From the NCBI GenBank assembly GCA_958402495.1, contig CATXTS010000093.1:1-8015 (forward strand): a DNA stretch of 8,015 nucleotides, written 5' to 3'. Shown here piece after piece: positions 1 through 5,408 of the stretch. The position numbers and the translations under genes are program-made. The stretch is from an uncultured Clostridiaceae bacterium (GTDB lineage Bacteria > Bacillota > Clostridia > TANB77 > CAG-508). Under the pieces are notes generated by a model. That model searched no databases. It had not been told where the DNA came from and saw nothing but the letters and a program-made list of their open reading frames with translations. Each line of letters starts with the position of its first letter. Within the stretch, counting starts at the first letter, position 1.

Positions 1-938
1 CTATTTCCAATTGTAAACTTTAAGATAGATGGCTTTATAGAAAAAACAGAATTATATAATGAAAATAGGATAGATATAAATAATCCTGATTATATATTTT
101 ATAACTCTGGACATTTACTTAATTCAATATATTCGTGTAAAGGAAAAAAAGGTATTTACTATGAATATTTTGAAAATGAAGAAATGATAGAATACGAAAT
201 TACTAACGAAATATCTAAGATTGAGATAGAAAAAAAGATACTGAATGAACAATTTGAAAAGGTTAGTTTATTACAAAAGAAAATTAGATTATTAACTGGA
301 TTGGGAATAACATTACCAGTTTTTAAGACAACTATTTATAATGATAAAGGTGATTTTTATACTTATGTTGGTGGCGTGAATTGGGAAATATCAAGAATAA
401 ACGTTAGTGATTATGATAATGAATTAAAAATTAAACTTGAACAAAGATTACATTTTTATATTGCAGATGATACAATAATTGACCTTGAAGAAAAAAATAT
501 AAGATATAAAAGAGCTTTGAATTTTTACTTGAAATCTTTTGAATCTCAGGATATTGGAATAAGATTTACATTATTGTTTTCGGCGTTAGAAGTAAGTCTA
601 AATGGAAAATTTCAACTTATTATGATATACGTTCATGCTATATTCATGGAAATGATGGTTATGAATTAACTAAAAAACAAGAAAGTGAATTAAGAGAATA
701 TGTAAGAGAAATTTTATTGATTTATTGGAATATATCAACGGTTTATAAAATTTATGATTTTCAGGATATAAAGGAGTTGATAAAGAACACTAAAAGAACT
801 AATTTAAATATTCAGGTTCAATTATTTATCAAATATATGAGAACTCCTTTTAATAAATATAGTGAATTGTATAATCAGATTCGTTCAGAATTTTTAAATA
901 AAAATTATTCTGTCTTATCCAATAAAAACATTATGTAG
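1..938 (+). pseudogene. HEPN-domain (Apea-like) protein, 5' end outside window, internally deleted and frameshifted
   Basis: A reading frame is open from base 1 and runs to a stop at 667-669; the ATG at 184 is internal, so the true start lies left of the window. The last coherent part reads RFTLLFSALEV (about 565-597), which resembles the first conserved helix of Apea-like HEPN proteins. The second hallmark, YYDIRSCYIHG, appears in another frame at 618-650 and contains the R-x4-H motif of HEPN ribonucleases. That frame continues to tandem stops TAG TAA at 936-941. Family members normally carry about 25-35 residues between these helices. Here only about 7 codons remain, so an internal deletion not divisible by three joins them. 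HEPN proteins are often RNases in toxin-antitoxin and abortive-infection systems. This copy is probably inactive. The family call rests on two motifs only; the N-terminal half is not recognised. Confidence 0.6.
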
Positions 939-941
939 TAA

Positions 942-1112
942 AACAGAGATAGTGGAGTTGAATTTGTTGTAATAAAAGAAAATTCAAATTTTCAAAAAAA
1001 TAAAGCAGAAGGCGGTAAGGAGGATTCATATGAAGGACAATTAAATACTTTCATAGGAAATATTCACCAAATAATAACGAATATTTTTGATAAGTGTTTA
1101 TATATGCTTTAA
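942..1112 (+). pseudogene. Unidentified coding remnant without a start codon
   Basis: An open frame of 56 codons begins immediately after the tandem stops of the HEPN gene, in the same frame, and ends at TAA 1110-1112. It has protein-like composition (for example VEFVVIKENSNF, then EGQLNTFIGNIHQIITNIF) but no start codon with a ribosome binding site at its head, so it looks like the C-terminal scrap of a lost gene. Inside it, a strong AAGGAGG at about 1016-1023 precedes ATG 1030, but that frame stops after four codons. I do not recognise the family. Bases 1113-1188 are AT-rich and hold nothing I can support. Confidence 0.25.
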
Positions 1113-1188
1113 AAATTAATATTAATTATAAAAAATACAAATTAAAACCTATAACAATAAGAAAATAGTAAAAAGTTTACCATCGACA

Positions 1189-1416
1189 AGTATCAACTGA
1201 TTGATTACGATTTGTTTAAACTCCATAATTATTCTTATAAATAAAGGGAATATAAGATTTTACATCTTGTGTACGTCTGATAGGAGGTAAAAGAGATAAA
1301 ATTGATAAGAAAATATTGAAATAAATTATATTGTGGCGAGAATTAGAAAGGTAATTACGACTTTTAATCCCCTAATACAAGTTTTTAATATTAAAATATA
1401 GAAAAGAGGCGTATAT
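1189..1416 (+). repeat. Element A: ~230-nt non-coding module upstream of the KilA-N gene, diverged copy of element B
   Basis: This stretch aligns in order with element B (5168-5408). Shared parts are GATTACGATTT near the left end (1203-1213), a hairpin with the identical loop ATAAATA (1232-1248), an ATCTTG..ACG block (about 1265-1274), GAATTAGAAAGGT followed by ATTACGAC (1340-1362), CCCCTA (about 1369-1374), and GAAAA..GAGGCGT leading into the start codon. The middle is not conserved. Each element carries two related direct repeats about 150 nt apart (here 1203-1224 and 1353-1373). It contains a second small inverted repeat, AAGAT/ATCTT at 1255-1269, and an AGGAGGT at 1282-1288 with no gene behind it. 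It is probably a 5' regulatory region or structured leader carried with the gene; a recombination or mobile-element origin is also possible. Confidence 0.5.
1232..1248 (+). other. Hairpin in element A, G-U variant of the element B hairpin
   Basis: The arms TTCTT (1232-1236) and AAGGG (1244-1248) enclose the loop ATAAATA. As RNA the stem has three Watson-Crick pairs and two U-G pairs. Element B has CCCTT in the left arm with the same right arm and loop, so the two C-to-T differences keep pairing only in RNA of this sense. Confidence 0.4.
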
Positions 1417-2264
1417 ATGACAAATAAAATGATTAAGTTCAAAATATAAAAGTCAATATAACAAATATAAATGAAGTGGATTATATATGTATTTCAGATT
1501 TTACAAAAATGAAAGAAGGAAAATCTTTTTCAGATGATATTATAAGGAATTGGCTTAGGAATAGAATTACTTTGGAATTTTTAGGAACTTGGGAATCCAT
1601 TTATAATCCAAATTTTAATTCCGTCGAATTCGACGGGTTTAAAAAAGAGGCTAGACTTATACTTTTACAATGAGTGTTACAGAGTGGTGTAACAAGACAA
1701 ATGCAATTGGAATATATTCGAAACGTGGTAAATATGGTGGTACATATGCACATAAAGATATAGCATTTGAATTTGCATTATCTATTAGTCCAAGTTTTTA
1801 AACTATACTTAATAAAGGAATTTGAAAGATTAAAAACATTAGAAAATCAAAATAGAGAACGGGATGTAAAAAGAATATTAACAAAGAATAATTATTTAAT
1901 TCATACGGATGCTATTAAAAATTATATCTTGCCTGATAATAATTATTTCAAAGATAAAGAGTGGCTTAAATATGTAGAGGAAGCAGATATTTTGAATGTA
2001 GCTTTATTTCATACAACTGCTAAAAAATGGAGAGAATTAAATCTTGGTTTAGCAAAAAATTCTAATATTAGAGATTATGCTTCCATAAATGAACTAACTG
2101 TGTTATCTAATTTAGAATCCCATAATGCAGAATTGATTAAAGAAGGCAAAAATAAAGAAGAAAGATTTGAAATATTAAGTGCAATTGCTAAGTATCAATT
2201 AGATATACTTAATAATGCAGAAAAGATAACATTATTAGGGAAAAAGAATAATGATAAAGAGTAA
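1417..2264 (+). pseudogene. KilA-N domain protein, broken by three single-base frameshifts
   Basis: The original start is ATG 1417, with AAGAGG at 1404-1409 seven bases upstream. Conceptual repair gives about 282 residues, the usual length for this family. The frame shifts by -1 near 1436, by -1 near 1658-1660, and by +1 in a run of five T at 1795-1799. Pieces in order: VDYICISDFTK and IIRNWLRNRITLEFLGTWE (KilA-N DNA-binding core); then EWCNKTNAIGIYSKRGKYGG and TYAHKDIAFEF in the second frame; then FKLYLIKEFERLK and the C-terminal DAIKNYILP..NVALFHTTAKKWRE..IRDYA region in the third. KilA-N proteins are phage- and mobile-element-borne, putatively DNA-binding proteins. The GTG at 1476 is an internal Val codon. 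The gene cannot make a full protein as read. Confidence 0.88.
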
Positions 2265-2269
2265 CATAA

Positions 2270-2546
2270 TATAGAAGGAATAAAAGAAATATTAGATTAA
2301 GTAAGTATGTAAAACTTGAAGATGTAACTTTGATGCAGATAAAATAACTTCTATAAAAGTAGATAGAAAAAAACTAGTGATGAAAGAATATTTAGATTGT
2401 CCAATTAAAGTCAAAAATCCACATATATTTAAAACAAAAGGAAAGTTAGTGAAAATAAGGTTCTCAGAAAATACTGATTTAATAGCCGATGATTTTTAAC
2501 TAGAGTATTAGAAAATTTATATAGACAGTATGGAGGTAAGATATGA
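2270..2546 (+). pseudogene. Decayed small gene of unknown family, formerly coupled to the ASCH gene
   Basis: Three short frames join into one coherent sequence of about 92 residues if one T is restored at about 2329-2331 and one in the T run at 2493-2497. The parts are SKYVKLEDVTL (frame of 2303), then DADKITSIKVDRKKL, MKEYLDCPIKVKNPHIF and KGKLVKIRFSENTDL (2332-2493), then LTRVLENLYRQYGGKI ending at TGA 2544-2546. That TGA overlaps the ASCH start codon as ATGA, the usual geometry of translationally coupled genes, which supports the reconstruction. A weak AGAAGGA lies at 2273-2279, but no clear ATG follows it. I do not recognise the family and assign no function. Confidence 0.4.
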
Positions 2547-2941
2547 AAGCGATAACAATTAAACAACCATGGGCAACATTAATAGCAGAAGGTTATAAGG
2601 AATATGAATTTAGAAATTGGAAGACTAAATATCGTGGTGAAATATTAATTCATGCAGGTAAAGGAATAGATAAGAAAGCGATGGAAAGGTTTCAATATTT
2701 GAATTTAAAATATCCGATTGGGCAAATCATTGCTAAAGCTATTATTACAGATTGTGTGAAAGTAGATGATGAATTAAGAGAAGAACTAAAGAAGAAAGAC
2801 CCAATTGTTTATAAAGGAGTTATTAATAAAACTTCTAATGATTGGGATGGTTATGGTTTTAAATTAGAAAATATTGAAAGGATTGAACCTATTGAAATAA
2901 GTGGAAAATTGAGTTTATGGAATTATGAGTATAAAAAATAA
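2543..2941 (+). CDS. ASCH domain-containing protein
   Basis: This intact 132-residue single-domain protein has the ASCH signature: IKQPWATLI at residues 6-14, EFRNWKTKYRG at 22-32, LIHAGK at 35-40 and a C-terminal GKLSLWNYE at 121-129. ASCH domains have a PUA-like fold and are predicted to bind RNA or modified nucleic acid; a few members have ribonuclease or amidohydrolase activity. Genes of this type are common in phages and mobile islands. The start is well supported: GGAGGT at 2532-2537 lies five bases before ATG 2543. The preceding decayed gene ended in an ATGA overlap with this start. A second GGAGG follows the stop, so it was once part of a small operon. The substrate cannot be told from sequence. 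Confidence 0.88.
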   Translation: MKAITIKQPWATLIAEGYKEYEFRNWKTKYRGEILIHAGKGIDKKAMERFQYLNLKYPIGQIIAKAIITDCVKVDDELREELKKKDPIVYKGVINKTSNDWDGYGFKLENIERIEPIEISGKLSLWNYEYKK

Positions 2942-2959
2942 TATAATTATGGAGGCAGT

Positions 2960-3123
2960 ATGAAATATAAAAAGAAAAAAATCCAATTTAATATACAAAT
3001 AGAACAATACCTGATACGATTATCACTGAAGTAGAAATATTATATAAATATTCAAATATTGATAAGTTGTATAAAATTTAAGGAAGATACGGAGTTGTAG
3101 AAATAGAAACAAGAATTTTATAA
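2960..3123 (+). pseudogene. Decayed ~54-codon gene downstream of the ASCH gene
   Basis: ATG 2960 has a good ribosome binding site (GGAGG, 2951-2955) and lies 18 nt after the ASCH stop. It reads MKYKKKKIQFNIQ, then runs out of frame near 2997-2999. Adding one A there continues into NRTIPDTIITEVEILYKYS and NIDKLYKI, up to TAA 3079-3081. The same frame then continues past that stop as GRYGVVEIETRIL to TAA 3121-3123, so the gene has one frameshift and possibly one nonsense change. Read literally from ATG 2960, it gives only 24 residues. I do not recognise the family. Confidence 0.35.
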
Positions 3124-3126
3124 GGT

Positions 3127-3167
3127 AGGAAGTGAATCAAATGGAAAATAATATGAATATCAATTGG
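3127..3167 (+). repeat. 41-bp direct repeat, copy 1, upstream of RhuM gene 1
   Basis: This segment matches 5137-5177 at 40 of 41 positions; the only difference is G3134 versus A5144. Both copies contain an ATG (3141 here) that begins with the residues MENNMNINW. Here the frame closes at 3212 after 23 residues; in the other copy it closes at 5204 after 17. After the repeat, copy 1 runs into ACGACACACATTTTGG and AAACCCTA (3168-3191), a loose match to the ACGAC..ATTGCAA..CCCCTA repeat of element B. It may be the edge of a third, truncated copy of the element. The short peptides may or may not be translated. Confidence 0.6.
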
Positions 3168-3255
3168 ACGACACACATTTTGGAAACCCTACATCAAACT
3201 ATTGAAAAATAAGAATTTCTTGAAATGAGTTATTACACATTTATATATAAAGGAG

Positions 3256-4263
3256 ATGAAAGTTATAGAAAATAGTAATGAAATAATAATTTATGAAGAT
3301 AAAGATGGAATTACAAAAATAAATGTGAAATTTGCAGGTGAAGATTTATGGCTTACGCAAAATCAATTAGCAGATATCTATAAAACTACTCAAGAGAATA
3401 TCTCCATGCATATAAATAATATTTATAAAGATGGTGAGCTAAAAAACATTTCAACTAATAAGAAATTCTTATTAGTTCAAAAAGAAGGCAGCAGAAATGT
3501 AAAAAGAAATATTGACCATTATAATCTTGATATGATAATTGCTTTAGGATATCGAGTTCAGTCAGAAGTAGCAGTTAGATTTAGAATTTGGGCAACACAA
3601 AGACTTCACGAATATATACAAAAAGGGTTTGCAATGGATGATGAAAGACTAAAGCAAGGTGGAAATAGATACTTTAGAGAATTATTGCAACGAATTAGAG
3701 ATATTCGTTCAAGTGAAAGGAATTTTTATCAGCAAGTAACTGATATATATGCAACAAGTATTGATTATGACCCAAGAAGTGATATAACAAAAAGATTTTT
3801 TACAACAGTTCAAAATAAATTACACTATGCTGTGCACGAACATACAGCAGCAGAACTTATTTATGAAAGAGTAGATAATGAAAAGCCTTATGTTGGAATG
3901 ACTAATTTTAAGGGTGATTATATTACAATAGATGATGTGAAAATTGCTAAAAATTATTTATCTGAAATAGAACTACAGAGATTAAATCTTTTAGTATCGC
4001 AATTTTTGGATTATGCTGAATTACAAGCTTTAGAACAAAGAACTATGAAAATGCAAGATTGGATAGAAGAGTTGGATAATCAAATACTGTTAAATAGGAA
4101 AAAGATATTAGAAGGTAATGGTAATATATCACATGAAGAAGCAATGAAAAAAGCTGAAAAAGAATTCCAAACTTATCGTGAAAGAGAAATGAAAGAATTG
4201 CAAAGTGATTTTGATTTATTGATGAAATCTCTACCTAATAGAAAAACGGAAAATAATGAATAA
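3256..4263 (+). CDS. RhuM family protein 1 (Virulence_RhuM)
   Basis: The protein has 335 residues, full length for the RhuM family named after the Salmonella SPI-3 gene rhuM. An N-terminal NEIIIYEDKDG is followed by a helix-turn-helix-like segment, LWLTQNQLADIYKTTQENIS (31-50), the strongly conserved LVQKEGSRNVKRNI (73-86) and YNLDMIIALGYRV (89-101), IRDIRSSERNFYQ (147-159), HTAAELIYERVD (196-207) and a charged helical C-terminus. The N-terminal part resembles KilA-N/Bro-type DNA-binding domains. The molecular function is unknown; homologues often sit in type I restriction and other defence loci. AAGGAG (3250-3255) touches ATG 3256, which is too close for normal initiation. The in-frame ATA at 3265 is nine bases from it and may be a mutated original ATG. 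No membrane segment or signal peptide is visible. Confidence 0.9.
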   Translation: MKVIENSNEIIIYEDKDGITKINVKFAGEDLWLTQNQLADIYKTTQENISMHINNIYKDGELKNISTNKKFLLVQKEGSRNVKRNIDHYNLDMIIALGYRVQSEVAVRFRIWATQRLHEYIQKGFAMDDERLKQGGNRYFRELLQRIRDIRSSERNFYQQVTDIYATSIDYDPRSDITKRFFTTVQNKLHYAVHEHTAAELIYERVDNEKPYVGMTNFKGDYITIDDVKIAKNYLSEIELQRLNLLVSQFLDYAELQALEQRTMKMQDWIEELDNQILLNRKKILEGNGNISHEEAMKKAEKEFQTYREREMKELQSDFDLLMKSLPNRKTENNE

Positions 4264-4350
4264 GACCCGATGGGGGATAGCTAGATTTATGATAGCAAAT
4301 AAATTAGTAGGATGTGCTGACTAATTCAAACAGAGGGAAGGTGTAGGCAT

Positions 4351-4407
4351 ATTAATAATGAAATAATGGTTTATGAAGACAAAGACGGTGTTACCCCAAA
4401 AAAGTGA
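4351..4407 (+). pseudogene. N-terminal stub of a third RhuM gene
   Basis: The frame INNEIMVYEDKDGVT (4351-4395) matches SNEIIIYEDKDGIT at the start of RhuM gene 1 (DNA near 3281-3315), then hits TGA at 4405-4407. The rest of that copy is gone, and the UDG-like gene starts inside the stub in another frame (ATG 4373). Upstream, GGGAAGG at about 4334-4341 may be its old ribosome binding site. Bases 4264-4350, after RhuM gene 1, are less AT-rich than the surroundings and hold nothing else I can support. Confidence 0.6.
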
Positions 4408-5113
4408 AAGCAAAAACTTTTCAGATAATGTATTAACATTTAATGATTGGCTATCAAATGTTAAAATAAAATTACCTAATAATTATGAATTTTGTAATCC
4501 GTTTAAAGGGGTAAATAAATCCAAGATAAGTAAAATATCAACTTTGTTTTATAATAAATATTATAACGATAATAACAAAAGATATTTAATCCTTGGGAGT
4601 TCGCCTGCAAGAAAAGGAACAGCCGTAACAGGAATTCCATTTGAAGATGCAAGTCATCTTTATAAAGAAACTGGAATAATGATAGATAATTTTTATATCA
4701 ATAAGTCCTCATCCAATTTTTTATATGATGTTATGAACCAATACGGAGGATGCAAAGAATTTTATAAAGATTATTATATGAACTTTGTATGCCCATTAGG
4801 GATAGTAAATGTAAATGATAAAGGAAATATAGTTAACTCAAATTATTATGAAAATAAAAAATTAGAGAATACCTTATATGATTTTATTGTAGAATCTCTT
4901 AAAATGCAAATATCCTTTGGTATTGATACTAGTGTATGTTTTTGTATAGGTAGTGGAGAAAATTTTAAATTTTTAACAAAAATCAATGAAAGATATAATT
5001 TGTTTGATAAAATAATAGCTTTGGAACATCCAAGATTTATTATGCAATATAACTCGAAAAATAAGGATAAATACTTAAATAAGTATATGAATGCACTTAA
5101 AAATAAAAAATAA
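4373..5113 (+). CDS. Uracil-DNA glycosylase superfamily protein, SMUG2/DUF4918-like
   Basis: This intact 246-residue protein follows the DUF4918 (SMUG2-like) pattern: FSDNVLTFNDWL (16-27), FCNPFKG (40-46), motif 1 LILGSSPARKGTAVTGIPF (72-90), FVCPLGIVN (138-146), CFCIGSGENFKFL (189-201) and motif 2 LEHPRFIMQY (217-226). SMUG-type enzymes excise uracil or oxidised pyrimidines from DNA, and motif 1 normally reads G-x-N-P-G with a catalytic Asn. Here it reads GSSPA, so Ser replaces Asn and Ala replaces Gly, and activity or substrate may differ. ATG 4373 is the only ATG before the conserved region. Its first ~7 codons are old RhuM coding sequence read in another frame, and no clean ribosome binding site precedes it at normal spacing. 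The original start was probably lost in the fusion. The gene sits directly behind RhuM gene 1. Confidence 0.75.
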   Translation: MKTKTVLPQKSESKNFSDNVLTFNDWLSNVKIKLPNNYEFCNPFKGVNKSKISKISTLFYNKYYNDNNKRYLILGSSPARKGTAVTGIPFEDASHLYKETGIMIDNFYINKSSSNFLYDVMNQYGGCKEFYKDYYMNFVCPLGIVNVNDKGNIVNSNYYENKKLENTLYDFIVESLKMQISFGIDTSVCFCIGSGENFKFLTKINERYNLFDKIIALEHPRFIMQYNSKNKDKYLNKYMNALKNKK

Positions 5114-5136
5114 TATAATGTTAGTACAAAAAAACA

Positions 5137-5177
5137 AGGAAGTAAATCAAATGGAAAATAATATGAATATCAATTGG
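5137..5177 (+). repeat. 41-bp direct repeat, copy 2, at the left edge of element B
   Basis: This copy matches 3127-3167 with a single mismatch and lies exactly 2010 bp away. It runs directly into the GATTACGATTTATTGCAA repeat of element B. The ATG at 5151 opens a 17-residue frame beginning MENNMNINW. One copy lies upstream of each intact RhuM gene, so the RhuM modules may have duplicated together with flanking DNA, or the repeat may be a recombination site. Confidence 0.6.
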
Positions 5178-5206
5178 TTGATTACGATTTATTGCAACCC
5201 CTAAGC

Positions 5207-5230
5207 AAACCCTTATAAATAAAGGGATTT
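5207..5230 (+). other. Hairpin in element B
   Basis: AAACCCTT (5207-5214) pairs with AAGGG-A-TTT (5222-5230), with one bulged A and the loop ATAAATA. The inner five pairs and the loop recur in element A with G-U substitutions. The T run after it is poor, so it is a doubtful terminator for the UDG gene ending at 5113. It is more likely part of a structured leader. Confidence 0.45.
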
Positions 5231-5273
5231 ATCAATTTTAAATCTTGCACGTTTTTATTAAAAAAGTTTTAAA

Positions 5274-5289
5274 ATCACTATAAAGTGAT
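5274..5289. promoter_or_regulatory. Inverted repeat ATCACT-N4-AGTGAT, possible operator
   Basis: A perfect 6-bp inverted repeat with loop ATAA lies in the variable middle of element B, about 120 nt before RhuM gene 2. It is absent from element A. It could bind a small dimeric repressor or form a short RNA hairpin, or it could be chance in AT-rich DNA. Confidence 0.2.
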
Positions 5290-5408
5290 AAAAATATAGT
5301 ATTTTAGTGTTATGTTAGATAGGAATTAGAAAGGTGATTACGACATTGCAAGCCCCTATTATATATTACTTTTTTACTATAGATTAGAAAAAGAAGGAGC
5401 GTGAATTT

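Larger units (their letters stand above)
5168..5408 (+). repeat. Element B: ~240-nt non-coding module upstream of RhuM gene 2, diverged copy of element A
   Basis: It shares the ordered blocks described for element A. Its two internal direct repeats are clearer: GATTACGATTTATTGCAA then CCCCTAA (5180-5204), and GATTACGACATTGCAA then GCCCCTA (5336-5358), 156 nt apart. Between them lie a hairpin (5207-5230), a block resembling ATCTTGCACG (5242-5251) and a 6-bp inverted repeat (5274-5289). The right end leads into AAGGAG (5394-5399) and the RhuM start codon nine bases further on. The left end can be read as YQLVDYDLLQPLSKPL, and element A as YQLIDYDL in the matching position, so a piece of old coding sequence may be included. 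I see no convincing promoter hexamers shared by both copies. Confidence 0.5.

Noticed and set aside
717..938. A separate 73-residue gene starting at 717
   Set aside because: The frame continues upstream without a stop through the R-x4-H motif at 630-647, so it is the tail of the HEPN gene.
1016..1044. Strong AAGGAGG with ATG 1030 as a gene start
   Set aside because: The frame stops after four codons. Without a homologue it cannot be told from chance inside the remnant at 942-1112.
1476..1673. A stand-alone 65-residue gene starting with GTG 1476
   Set aside because: The GTG is an internal Val codon of the KilA-N gene; the same frame extends back to 1437 and the true start with its ribosome binding site is at 1417.
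5207..5235. Rho-independent terminator after the DUF4918-like gene
   Set aside because: The stem is short and AT-rich, no continuous T run follows, and it lies about 95 nt after the stop inside a conserved element.
1189..5408. The GATTACGA..CCCCTA repeats as a CRISPR array
   Set aside because: There are only two copies per locus, separated by about 130 nt of unequal, partly conserved sequence, and no cas genes. Spacers should be short, uniform and unrelated.
1189..5408. Elements A and B as integron attC sites
   Set aside because: No GTTRRRY/RYYYAAC core sites or long imperfect palindrome, and no integrase in the window. The elements sit before genes rather than after them.
5137..5408. Type III toxin-antitoxin RNA repeats upstream of RhuM
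   Set aside because: Type III antitoxin RNAs are tandem, closely spaced repeats before a ToxN-like gene. Here the repeats are far apart and RhuM is unrelated to ToxN.
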